DNA of 41,394 nt, from contig PXSF01000100.1 of the NCBI GenBank assembly GCA_003022845.1, positions 1-41,394 on the forward strand. Reading direction: 5' to 3'. The notes beneath the pieces were generated by a model. It was not told where the DNA came from and did not search any database. It worked only from the letters and a program-made list of their open reading frames with translations. Positions 27,360-35,242 of this stretch are shown in pieces (the stretch's first letter is position 1; each line of letters begins with the position of its first letter). The translations under genes were made by a program, and so were the position numbers. The stretch comes from Halobacteriales archaeon SW_10_66_29 (GTDB lineage Archaea > Halobacteriota > Halobacteria > Halobacteriales > Haloarculaceae).

Positions 27360-28978
27360 TGCTGCAGGGCCTGGTTGCCGGCGCGACCGCGGTGGCGTTT
27401 CTGGTCGGCGCAGTCCTCGCGCTCACGCATCGCGGCCAACCTGGGACGCGCGCTTACGTCGCGCTTATGGTGCTCAACGCAGTGATGGCGCTGGCCCTGC
27501 TGGGGACTGCGATCGATCGGGTCGCCGACGAAACCGCTGCGCGGGGGTCCCTGTTCTGCTGGTTCCTGTCGACGTCCGTCTGGGCGACGTTCGCGATCGA
27601 ATACACGGGCCGCGGGCCAGTGATGACGCGGCGGCGGACCGCTGGAATCGTCGGGCTGGCCGCGTGCACGGCCACGATGTCTATCGCACCGGGGATCCTG
27701 GAGGTCACGAATCAGGCGCTCACGCTGCTCGTGTTCCCGCTGCAGGTCGCCGTCCTCTCGCTTTCGGTGTTCGGGGTGTTCCTCGTCGCCCGGTCCGGCA
27801 TCACGTACGACGACCTGCCGCTCGGTCGGTCGGTCAGTCTGAGCGTCGCCGGCACGAGCCTCACGGTGATCTTCACGGCTCCGGTGCTGGTCGAAGTGAT
27901 CGGCGTGGACCGTGGGATCCGGCTCGCAACGGGGATTCTCGCTGTCAGTGCCGCTGCGTTCCTCGTCGGCCAGCTCGCGTTCGACGTACTCGACGGTGAA
28001 CCCTCGACCGGCCACCTCGCGAGAGAGAGGCTCCTCGACGAGATGTCCCAGGCCGTGTTCCTGATCGACCGGGAACAGCAGTTACTCGACGTGAACGAAA
28101 CGGCGGTCGAAACGTTCGGGGTCGAACGCCCGCTCGAACAGGGACAGACACTGGAGTCGACGCTCGGTGAATCGCCCGACGCAGCGGACAGTGGCCCGGT
28201 AACACTCGGGACGCGTGCCGGGAACCGCGAGTTCGAGTGGCGTCGCTCCGAGTTGACCCGGGGCGGCGACACGGTCGGCACGATCCACGCGCTCCGTGAC
28301 GTGACGGAACGCCGGACGGACGAGCAGCGCCTGGCGGTGCTCAACAGGGTGTTGCGCCACAACCTCCGCAACGACCTCGACGCGATCCGTGCCTTCGCGG
28401 AGACTCTCGGGGCGGCAGACAGCGGACAGGTCGCCCCCGAGACCGTCGCCAGCCGGATCGAAACCACGGCCCGCGACGTGGCGTCGATCGGCGACACCGT
28501 CGAGGGCGCGGAGCAACTGCTGCAAGGCGACGGCGTCGACAGACAGCGGGTCGACGTCGTCGAACTCGCAGACCGGATCGTCAATCGGCAACTGGCGGCC
28601 TATCCCGACGGCTCGGGGTCGGTGTCGGGGACCGCGGAGCCGATCAGTACTGACCCGCGGATCCTCGAAACCGTCCTGGCCGAACTGGTCGAGAACGCCC
28701 TGAAACACGGCGGCGAGCCGCCGAGCGTCACTGTCACGGTACGGGAGGACGGGAGTGGGCTGGACGTCGCCGTCCGTGACGACGGCCCCGGAATCCCGGA
28801 GCACGAACAGGCGGTCCTCCTGGAAGGCGAGGAGACGCCGCTGAACCACGGGAGCGGCCTCGGGCTCTGGCTCGTCTACTGGGGGGTCAAACGGCTCGGC
28901 GGCACGCTGTCGTTCGACACCGGCACAGCCGACGGGAGTACTGTCGTCGTCTCCATCCCTTCCTTCGAAGGCACCTGA
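27359..28978 (+). CDS. 7TM-PAS sensor histidine kinase
   Basis: 539 residues. Seven hydrophobic helices (about 1-215), PAS (about 220-320, MSQAVFLIDREQQLLDVNETAVETFG), H box LNRVLRHNLRNDL with His334 (codon 28358-28360), N box LAELVENALKHGG with Asn446, G1 VRDDGPGIPEHE and G2 HGSGLGLWLVYWGVKRLGG. All catalytic elements are intact. ATG at 27359 overlaps the stop of the pseudokinase, so expression is coupled and both 7TM proteins are probably made in similar amounts; a heterodimer is a reasonable inference. The likely partner HalX or Bat-type proteins lie downstream. Confidence 0.9.
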   Translation: MLQGLVAGATAVAFLVGAVLALTHRGQPGTRAYVALMVLNAVMALALLGTAIDRVADETAARGSLFCWFLSTSVWATFAIEYTGRGPVMTRRRTAGIVGLAACTATMSIAPGILEVTNQALTLLVFPLQVAVLSLSVFGVFLVARSGITYDDLPLGRSVSLSVAGTSLTVIFTAPVLVEVIGVDRGIRLATGILAVSAAAFLVGQLAFDVLDGEPSTGHLARERLLDEMSQAVFLIDREQQLLDVNETAVETFGVERPLEQGQTLESTLGESPDAADSGPVTLGTRAGNREFEWRRSELTRGGDTVGTIHALRDVTERRTDEQRLAVLNRVLRHNLRNDLDAIRAFAETLGAADSGQVAPETVASRIETTARDVASIGDTVEGAEQLLQGDGVDRQRVDVVELADRIVNRQLAAYPDGSGSVSGTAEPISTDPRILETVLAELVENALKHGGEPPSVTVTVREDGSGLDVAVRDDGPGIPEHEQAVLLEGEETPLNHGSGLGLWLVYWGVKRLGGTLSFDTGTADGSTVVVSIPSFEGT

Positions 28979-29097
28979 TCGACAGCCGCTGATCGCCGGC
29001 CAACGGCCACCACGAGTGAACGGCGGCGGGTCGTCAGGAAAACTCTGTATAGCTAGAATCCACCACTAAGGGTGGGGAGCTACAAGAGTACGTTACC

Positions 29098-29172
29098 ATG
29101 AGCGCACCGGCTCACGACCGAACCGGCGACGACTCCGTCGTTCAGGCAACCGTCCGTCGAGCCAGCATATGA
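29098..29172 (+). CDS. Possible 24-aa leader peptide overlapping the kinase start
   Basis: ATG at 29098 opens a 24-codon frame, MSAPAHDRTGDDSVVQATVR and four more residues, whose TGA (29170-29172) overlaps the next gene's ATG (29169) in ATGA fashion, as in coupled translation. TATAGCTAG lies near 29048. It could be the remnant of a longer haloarchaeal small protein or a coupling leader; real translation is unproven. Confidence 0.35.
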   Translation: MSAPAHDRTGDDSVVQATVRRASI

Positions 29173-30251
29173 TCGAGGGGAACGACTGTCGGGACGCCGT
29201 CTCGATCGATCGCTACCCGGGGCCAGTGTGCAGCTACACCTGCCGGAACGGGGAACCGGTGATCGAGCGGGCAAACGAGGCCTTCGAGGGGGCGTTCGGG
29301 GTGGTCGCGGCAGGCGACGCGCTCGCGCCCGTGTTCGAGGAGTACGGGATCGAACCGATCGACGGCCCGGCGCCGCTGTCGGCGACGATGGACGAGGATC
29401 GCACCCAGCAGGTCCGCGTGGAATCGCCACCGGAGAGGGCGGCGGGGGCGAACAGGTACCTGGCGCAGGTGATCGCACCGGACGGCGAGCGGCCGGGGCA
29501 CCTGCTGATGACTGACGCCAGCGCCGGCGCTGGCGACTTCGGCGTCGACGGGGTCGCGAGCGTGATCAGTCACGACCTCCGCAACCCGCTCGACGTCGCC
29601 AAGGCGCGACTCAGGGCCGGACGGGAGCTGGACTCCGGGGAGGATCACCTCGAACACGTCGAGCAGGCCCACGACCGCATGGAGCGGATCATCCAGGACG
29701 TGCTGACGCTCGCGCGCGGCGAGGAAGTGATCGAACCGGAGGGGACGGTCGACCTCGGGGCAGTCGCCGAGGACGCCTGGGAGACCGTCGAGACGAACGG
29801 CGCGTCGCTGTCGGTCACCGATTCGTTGCCGTCGACAGTCGCGGACCGCGACCGGGTCAAGCGGCTGTTCGAGAACCTGTTTCGCAACGCCGTGGAACAC
29901 GGTTCCACGAGCCGACAGCCTCCGGCTGACGACGCCGTCGAGCACGGCTCCACGGGCGGTCGGCCGTCGGCCGACGACGACGTCGAACACGGCGGCGACG
30001 AAATCACGATCACGGTCGGCCGCATCGAAGACGGGACGACGGGGTTCTACGTCGCGGACGACGGACGGGGCATCCCGGCGGACCGCCGGGAGGCCGTCTT
30101 CAGGCCGGGGTACAGTTCCGACGAGCACGGCACGGGGCTCGGTCTCGCTATCGTCCGGCGGATCGCGGACGTCCACGGGTGGTCGGTCTCGGTGACGGAC
30201 GCCGCGGGCGGCGGCGCCCGGTTCGAGTTCGTCGACGTCGAACCTGCTTGA
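29169..30251 (+). CDS. Soluble histidine kinase with tandem repeat in the N box
   Basis: 360 residues, no membrane helix. The N-terminal ~115 residues are a PAS-like or degenerate sensor domain. HisKA: VISHDLRNPLDVAKARL with His135 (codon 29571-29573). The N box starts LFENLFRNAVEHG, but is followed by two copies of a 15-residue unit (AVEHGST...ADD) and a third start DVEHGGDE before the sheet EITITVG resumes. G1 VADDGRGIPADRREAVF and G2 HGTGLGLAIVRRIADVHGW are intact. It probably still binds ATP, with an extended loop. Start at 29169 overlaps the small upstream frame. Confidence 0.88.
   Translation: MIEGNDCRDAVSIDRYPGPVCSYTCRNGEPVIERANEAFEGAFGVVAAGDALAPVFEEYGIEPIDGPAPLSATMDEDRTQQVRVESPPERAAGANRYLAQVIAPDGERPGHLLMTDASAGAGDFGVDGVASVISHDLRNPLDVAKARLRAGRELDSGEDHLEHVEQAHDRMERIIQDVLTLARGEEVIEPEGTVDLGAVAEDAWETVETNGASLSVTDSLPSTVADRDRVKRLFENLFRNAVEHGSTSRQPPADDAVEHGSTGGRPSADDDVEHGGDEITITVGRIEDGTTGFYVADDGRGIPADRREAVFRPGYSSDEHGTGLGLAIVRRIADVHGWSVSVTDAAGGGARFEFVDVEPA
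29889..29999 (+). repeat. 45-bp tandem repeat (15 aa) in the kinase N box
   Basis: Unit 1 is 29889-29933, unit 2 is 29934-29978, each exactly 45 bp; a partial third unit starts at 29979. In protein: AVEHGSTSRQPPADD, AVEHGSTGGRPSADD, DVEHGGDE. The frame is kept, so the protein is only lengthened. The motif duplicated is the N-box segment itself (VEHG). Confidence 0.9.
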
Positions 30252-30300
30252 GGGCGAGTCAGACAGATGCTTACGTCCCACACTCGAATCGGGAGCAAAG

Positions 30301-31845
30301 ATGGACGAGCGAGCTGAGCGAGCGCCCATCGGTATCCTCGAAGCGGCGCCCGACGGGACGGTAACTGCGGTGAACGAGACGGCGGGGGCGTTGCTCGACA
30401 TCGACCGCAGCGCGGCGGGGCAGAGCATCGAAGCGCTGTTCCCGGAATCGGTCGACAACACGGTCCCGGGGGCGTTCGAGGGGGCGGTCTCCGAACAGCT
30501 GCGGGTCGAGGAGTACTACCCCGCGCTGGAGTCGTGGTTCGAGGCGACGATCGTCCCCGGCGGGGAGACGGTGACGGTGTACCTCGAGGACATCACCGGG
30601 CAGAAGCGCGACGAGCAGTCCCGGCGGGCGCTGGAGAGCGACCTGAACCGGCTGACGATCATCAACGGACTCATTTCGGACATCCTGGCGGAACTGGTGG
30701 GTGCCTCTTCGCGGGAGGAGATCGCCCGGACGGTCTCGACACGGCTGGGCGAGACCGACATCTACGAGTTCGCCTGGATCGGCGAGCGCGAACTCGGCGG
30801 CGAGGACATCGTCGTGCGGGCCGCTGCGGGCTCGACCGGCCGGACGCTCGACCAGATCGAGGAGAGCCTCGACGGCGAGAAGACCCCGCCCGAACAGCGG
30901 GTCGTCGAAACAGGCGAGCCGACGATCATCCAGCCGCTCGGCGAGGACGCCTCGGTGCCGGAGAACGTCAGGCGGGCCGCGTTCGCCGACGGCCTGCAGT
31001 CGCTTCTGGCGATCCCGCTGACCTACGGGTCGAGCGTCCACGGCGTCGTCGGGATCTACGCCGCCGACAGGGACGCCTTCTCCGAGCGCGAGCGCGCGAG
31101 CTTCGAGACGCTCGGGGAGATGGCGGGGTTCGCAGTCAACGCCGCCCGCAACCGGAACCTCCTGCTGTCGGACTCGATCGTCGAGCTGACGATCGAACTG
31201 CGCGACACCGAGGCGCCGCTGTGCGACGCCGCCGCCGGCAAGGAGGCGACGCTGAACGTCGACGGCGTCGTCCCGCAGGGCGAGGACCCGCTGCTGTGTT
31301 ACCTGGTGGTAGAGGACAGTTCCCCCGAGGCAGTCGCCGACGCCCTCGACGACCACGACAGGGTGGTGTCGACGCGCGTGATCGGCGACCACGGCGAGAC
31401 CGGCTCGATCGAGGTCGGGCTGAACGAGGAGACGCCGCTGGGCCACCTCGCCTCCCACGGCGTGACGATCGCTGACGCGGAGTTCGCGTCGGGGCGCGGC
31501 CGGGTCGTCACCGAACTCTCGCCGGAGGAGGACGTCCGCCGGATTGCGACCGCGCTCACGCGGCGGTACGACGCCGAGGTGGTGGCGAAACGCGAACGCG
31601 ACAGGTCGATCAGGACCGCGCAGGCGTTCCGCGACGACCTCAGCGAGCGGCTGACCGGGCGCCAGGAGAGCGCGCTGCGGACCGCGTTCTTCGCGGACTA
31701 CTTCGAGTCGCCGCGGGGCAGCACCGCAGAAGAAGTCGGCGAGGCGCTGGACATCACCGGCCCGACGCTGCTGCATCACCTCCGTGCGGGCCAGCGCAAA
31801 CTCCTTTCGGAGTTTTTCGAATCCACCAGCGACCGGCGCTCCTAG
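30301..31845 (+). CDS. Bat-type regulator: PAS–GAF–Bat domain–HTH-10
   Basis: 514 residues. PAS (about 1-105: APIGILEAAPDGTVTAVNETAG to VYLEDITGQKRDEQ), GAF (about 125-290: AELVGASSREEIARTVSTRL to VVGIYAADRDAFSERERASFETLGEMAGFA), the bacterioopsin-activator central domain (about 295-430: LLLSDSIVELTIELRDTEAPLC), and C-terminal HTH-10 (about 455-510: LTGRQESALRTAFFADYFESPRGSTAEEVGEALDITGPTLLHHLRAGQRKLL). These proteins bind DNA through HTH-10 and respond to redox, light or small ligands through PAS/GAF. No opsin genes are in the window. The stop overlaps the stop of the convergent HalX gene (CTAG at 31842-31845). Confidence 0.9.
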   Translation: MDERAERAPIGILEAAPDGTVTAVNETAGALLDIDRSAAGQSIEALFPESVDNTVPGAFEGAVSEQLRVEEYYPALESWFEATIVPGGETVTVYLEDITGQKRDEQSRRALESDLNRLTIINGLISDILAELVGASSREEIARTVSTRLGETDIYEFAWIGERELGGEDIVVRAAAGSTGRTLDQIEESLDGEKTPPEQRVVETGEPTIIQPLGEDASVPENVRRAAFADGLQSLLAIPLTYGSSVHGVVGIYAADRDAFSERERASFETLGEMAGFAVNAARNRNLLLSDSIVELTIELRDTEAPLCDAAAGKEATLNVDGVVPQGEDPLLCYLVVEDSSPEAVADALDDHDRVVSTRVIGDHGETGSIEVGLNEETPLGHLASHGVTIADAEFASGRGRVVTELSPEEDVRRIATALTRRYDAEVVAKRERDRSIRTAQAFRDDLSERLTGRQESALRTAFFADYFESPRGSTAEEVGEALDITGPTLLHHLRAGQRKLLSEFFESTSDRRS

Positions 31846-32423
31846 CGCCCTTCCCGCTGGACGCCGCTGAACTGTTCGAACAGCGTCGACGGGTCCTCCA
31901 GCAGGCGCCCGATCCGCCCGGCCAACTCCGCCGAGCGTTCCTGGAGCCGCTGGTACTCCTCGCTGTCCTCGCGCTCGCTGGCGGGCAGTTCCGCCTCGAG
32001 GACACTCCGCTTGGATTCGAGGCTGAAGTACTCCCCGAGCAGTTCGTACCCGAGGACCCGACACTGCTGGGTGACTGCCGCGCGGAGATGCTCCCGTTCC
32101 AGCGGTTTGCAGAGGTAGTCGTCGAACGGCATGTCGAGCACGTCGAACCCGGGATCGATCGCGGTGACCATGATGACGCGCCCCTCGAAGCCCCGTTCCG
32201 TCAGCTCCTCGAGCACCTCGTCACCCGACAGCCCCGGCATGTGTCTGTCGAGCAACACAACGTCGATACTGGACTCCTCGACGGTCTCGAGTGCGCTCTC
32301 GCCGTCGTAGACGGTTTCGATTTCGCAGAGTCCCCGGAGCCGGAGCGCGTACGCGTCGGCGACCTCCCGCTCGTCGTCGACCAGAAGCGCCCGTGGGAGT
32401 TCCGCTTCGCTCGCGTCAGCCAT
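31842..32423 (-). CDS. HalX-type response regulator
   Basis: 193 residues. Receiver: LLVDDEREVADAYALRL, phospho-acceptor Asp59 in VVLLDRHMPGLSGDEVL, Thr in MVTAID and Lys in YLCKPLE. HalX helical domain from about residue 122: EYFSLESKRSVLEAEL, then a long helix with EYQRLQERSAELAGRIGRLL. It closely parallels the HalX protein at 2733-3299. ATG at 32423 is chosen; upstream in-frame codons overlap the promoter palindrome. It lies at the end of a kinase block, making it a candidate partner of those kinases. Confidence 0.88.
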   Translation of the reverse strand: MADASEAELPRALLVDDEREVADAYALRLRGLCEIETVYDGESALETVEESSIDVVLLDRHMPGLSGDEVLEELTERGFEGRVIMVTAIDPGFDVLDMPFDDYLCKPLEREHLRAAVTQQCRVLGYELLGEYFSLESKRSVLEAELPASEREDSEEYQRLQERSAELAGRIGRLLEDPSTLFEQFSGVQREGR

Positions 32424-32450
32424 ACTGTACTCTACGCCGGTCTTGCGGTG

Positions 32451-32468
32451 GAGGTGTCTTAACACCTC
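32451..32468 (-). promoter_or_regulatory. Palindrome in the HalX gene promoter
   Basis: GAGGTGT-CTTA-ACACCTC, perfect 7-bp arms with a 4-nt spacer, 28-45 nt upstream of the ATG at 32423. The central TTAA lies where a TATA box is expected, so a dimeric factor binding here would block the promoter. Operator role is inference. Confidence 0.45.
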
Positions 32469-32566
32469 CTATACAGTCTATCGTGGTTCATCGCCCCGGG
32501 CTCCGGCGCGACGGGCTCTGAGGTCTGTCGGCAACAGTTAAACATCGGCCACGCTTTCTGGGAGGT

Positions 32567-33742
32567 GTGAGCCAGATTCTCATCGGGTTGGGAGTTCTCG
32601 TGGTCGTCTTCGTCGGCTACAACATCGGCGGGTCGACGACCGGCCCGGCGTTCGGGCCAGCCGTCGGTTCGGCCGTCATCTCGAAGGTGGCGGCCGCGGC
32701 GCTGATGGCGGTGTTTTTCTTCGTCGGTGCGATCACGCTCGGCCGCAGGGTCGTCGAGACGCTCGGCTCGGATCTCGTCACGTCGACCGCCATCTTCACG
32801 CTCGAAGCCAACGTCGTCGTGCTCTTTTTCATCGGCGGCGCGCTGTTCATCGGCAACTACGCCGGCGTCCCGGCGTCGACGTCGATGACGGCCGTCGGTG
32901 CGATCGCCGGGCTCGCGCTGTCCGCCGGCGCGCTCAACTGGACGGAGATGAGCCAGATCATGGCCTGGTGGATCGTCGCCCCGGTGATCGCCTTCTGGGT
33001 GTCCGGCGTCATCGGCCGGTACTTCTATCCGCGACTCAACCGCCGCGTCGCGCTCGTCCAGAGCGAGGGGCCGTTGATCGAACTCGACCGCTCGGGCGCG
33101 GTGCCGCGGCCGGTCCCGGGCCCGAACACGACGCGCCGGGAGTTCGCCGGCACCGTGATCGTGGTCGCGATCGGCTGTCTCATGGCGTTCTCCTCGGGCA
33201 CCTCCAACATCGCCAACGCGATCGCACCGCTGGTCGGGAGCGACACCATCGGGATGAACGAGGGCATCGTTCTCGGGTCGGCCGCGGTCGCCATCGGCGC
33301 GTTCACGATCGGTCGCAAGACACTCGACACGCTCGGGAACGACCTGACTGCACTGCCGCTGACGGCGTCGATCGTCGTTGCGACCGTCAGCGCGACGATC
33401 GTGACGCTCCTCTCGTCGATCGGCATCCCCGCGAGTTTCGTCATCGTCGCCACGATGAGCATCATCGGCCTCGGCTGGGGGCGCGCGACGCGGACGACGA
33501 CGGTCGAATCGATGCGCGACGGCGAACCGACCGCGGTCTCGCCGGCCTCCCTCGCCGCCGACGAGGGCGGCGAGGAACTGCCCGACATCGGCGAGGAGAA
33601 CCCCGAGGAGCTCCCCTCCGCGGGCGAACTGTTCAACCCTTCGACCACCGTTCGGGTCGTGCTGATGCAGAACGTGGTCCCCGTGATCGCCACCGTCGCG
33701 GCCTATCTGACGTTCACCTTCGTGCCGGTGTTCGGCCTGTGA
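32567..33742 (+). CDS. pitA: Inorganic phosphate transporter (PiT family)
   Basis: 391 residues with about ten hydrophobic helices in two halves, each starting with a PiT repeat: GYNIGGSTTGPAFGPAVGS at the N-terminus and AFSSGTSNIANAIAPLVGS in the second half; both have the GxN/N-A-I pattern of the family. A hydrophilic loop (about residues 305-355, Glu-rich) precedes the last helix. It should import phosphate by ion symport. Start is GTG at 32567, preceded by GGGAGG. Some relatives carry other anions, so phosphate is likely rather than proven. Confidence 0.87.
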   Translation: MSQILIGLGVLVVVFVGYNIGGSTTGPAFGPAVGSAVISKVAAAALMAVFFFVGAITLGRRVVETLGSDLVTSTAIFTLEANVVVLFFIGGALFIGNYAGVPASTSMTAVGAIAGLALSAGALNWTEMSQIMAWWIVAPVIAFWVSGVIGRYFYPRLNRRVALVQSEGPLIELDRSGAVPRPVPGPNTTRREFAGTVIVVAIGCLMAFSSGTSNIANAIAPLVGSDTIGMNEGIVLGSAAVAIGAFTIGRKTLDTLGNDLTALPLTASIVVATVSATIVTLLSSIGIPASFVIVATMSIIGLGWGRATRTTTVESMRDGEPTAVSPASLAADEGGEELPDIGEENPEELPSAGELFNPSTTVRVVLMQNVVPVIATVAAYLTFTFVPVFGL

Positions 33743-33803
33743 GCGTCTTACGACGAGGACCCCGAGGCGATAGCCTATTGTCCTGGCGGTACCCACGGTA
33801 CCC

Positions 33804-35135
33804 ATGGTCACGCTCGCCTTCGACGGTCGAACCGGTGCGAGTGGGGACATGCTGCTGGGTGCGCTGCTGGCCGCCGGCGCCGACCGGTCGGCGCTGGGCG
33901 TTCTGGAGCGAGAGCTAGGTGTCCGGTACGACGTCGCCGAGACGACCCGGTGTGGCATCAGCGCGACGCGGGTCGAGGTGGTGCTGGCAGACGAATCCAC
34001 GAGTCACGATCGTTCCCACGACCAGTCTGACGGGGGTCGTTCTCAGGATCATTCCCACGATCACTCTGACGAAGTACATTCCCACGAGGGAACCGAGGGA
34101 CACGCTCACGAACACACACACGCTGAAGGACACGGGCCGGAACGCAGCTACGGCGAAGTCGTCGACCTCGTGGAGTCGATGGGGCTGACAGGGACAGTCG
34201 AGGATACGGCCCTGGCTATCTTCGAATTGCTGGGGGAGGCAGAGGCGAGTGTCCACGGAACGGACCTCGAATCGACGCAGTTCCACGAGGTCGGGGCCGA
34301 CGACGCGATCGCGGACGTGGTGGGCGTCGCGCTGCTGCTCGCGGACCTCGACCCGGACAGGGTCGTCACCACGCCGCTTGCGACAGGGGGCGGAGAGGTG
34401 TCGATGAGCCACGGTATCTACCCGGTCCCGACGCCTGCCGTGGTCGAACTCGCCGAACGCGCCGACTGGTCGCTGCAGGGCGGCCCCCTCGAAACGGAGC
34501 TCCTGACGCCGACGGGCGCTGCGGTACTCGCCCACGTCGCGGCGGGCGTCGAGCGGCTTCCATCCCTCAATATCGAGCAGTCGGGGTACGGCGCCGGAGC
34601 GAAATCCTTCGACCGGCAGCCGAACGTCCTCCGGGCCACCGTCGGCGAAGAGGCGGAGCGACTCAGACAGGAGCCGATCACGGTGCTGGAGACGAACCTG
34701 GACGACGCCAGCCCGGAGATCATCGGCAGCCTGCAGGAGACGCTCGTTGACGCCGGCGCGCTCGACGTCACCGTGGTGCCGACGACGATGAAGAAGTCAC
34801 GGCCGGGCCATCTCCTGAAGGTGATCGTTCCGCCGGCCGACGCGGAGCAAGTCGCGCGGGCGCTGGCGGCCGAGACGGGAACCCTCGGCGTGCGCGAACA
34901 CGGCAGCGGGCACCGCTTCGTCGCCGACCGCTCCGTCGAATCCGTCACCGTCGACGTCGAGGGTCGCTCCTACGAACTGGACGTCAAGATCGGACGGTTC
35001 GGCGGCGATCCGGGCGAGGTGTTCGACGTCAGCGCGGAGTACGACGACGCGCTCCGGGTCGCCAGCGAGACCGACCTCCCGGTCCGGGAGGTTTGTCGGC
35101 GTGCAGAAAACCGTGCTCGCTCTCGATTTCTCTGA
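33804..35135 (+). CDS. larC: Nickel-pincer cofactor biosynthesis protein LarC
   Basis: 443 residues. LAFDGRTGASGDMLLGALLAAG is the LarC N-terminal signature; residues ~68-110 are a His/Asp/Glu-rich loop (17 His by my count) expected to bind nickel; the domain resumes at YGEVVDLVESMGL, with QFHEVGADDAIADVVG and PTPAVVELAE. The C-terminal LarC2 part (DDASPEIIGSLQETLVDAGALDVTVVPTTMKKSRPGHLL) is in the same frame, so no ribosomal frameshift is needed, unlike in Lactiplantibacillus plantarum. LarC inserts nickel into the pyridinium-dithiocarboxylate nucleotide used by lactate racemase and other LarA-type enzymes. No larA, larB or larE is in this window. Confidence 0.9.
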   Translation: MVTLAFDGRTGASGDMLLGALLAAGADRSALGVLERELGVRYDVAETTRCGISATRVEVVLADESTSHDRSHDQSDGGRSQDHSHDHSDEVHSHEGTEGHAHEHTHAEGHGPERSYGEVVDLVESMGLTGTVEDTALAIFELLGEAEASVHGTDLESTQFHEVGADDAIADVVGVALLLADLDPDRVVTTPLATGGGEVSMSHGIYPVPTPAVVELAERADWSLQGGPLETELLTPTGAAVLAHVAAGVERLPSLNIEQSGYGAGAKSFDRQPNVLRATVGEEAERLRQEPITVLETNLDDASPEIIGSLQETLVDAGALDVTVVPTTMKKSRPGHLLKVIVPPADAEQVARALAAETGTLGVREHGSGHRFVADRSVESVTVDVEGRSYELDVKIGRFGGDPGEVFDVSAEYDDALRVASETDLPVREVCRRAENRARSRFL

Positions 35136-35142
35136 AATCGAG
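35122..35142 (+). terminator. Perfect hairpin overlapping the larC stop codon
   Basis: CTCGATTTC (35122-35130), loop TCT, GAAATCGAG (35134-35142): a perfect 9-bp stem. The larC TGA (35133-35135) lies in the loop/stem. No long T-run follows, so it may mark an mRNA 3' end or protect it rather than terminate. Confidence 0.4.
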
Positions 35143-35220
35143 TGGCTATTTCACTTTGGTTCCGAAACTCTGGATGGGCTCAGACTTCGGATTGAGAGTG
35201 AAAAACCGCATAAAGCACAG

Positions 35221-35242
35221 GCTCTTACAGTAAAGCAAGAGC
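35221..35242 (+). promoter_or_regulatory. Inverted repeat at the copA start
   Basis: GCTCTT (35221-35226) and AAGAGC (35237-35242) flank the last bases before the ATG at 35243. A CATAAAG box at 35208-35214 is placed for a leaderless transcript. The repeat could be an operator for a copper-responsive repressor or a small hairpin; no regulator gene is adjacent. Confidence 0.35.

Noticed and set aside
32567-33918. Second plus-strand frame inside the phosphate permease (32968-33918)
   Set aside because: Arg-rich shadow frame running across the permease end and the larC start.
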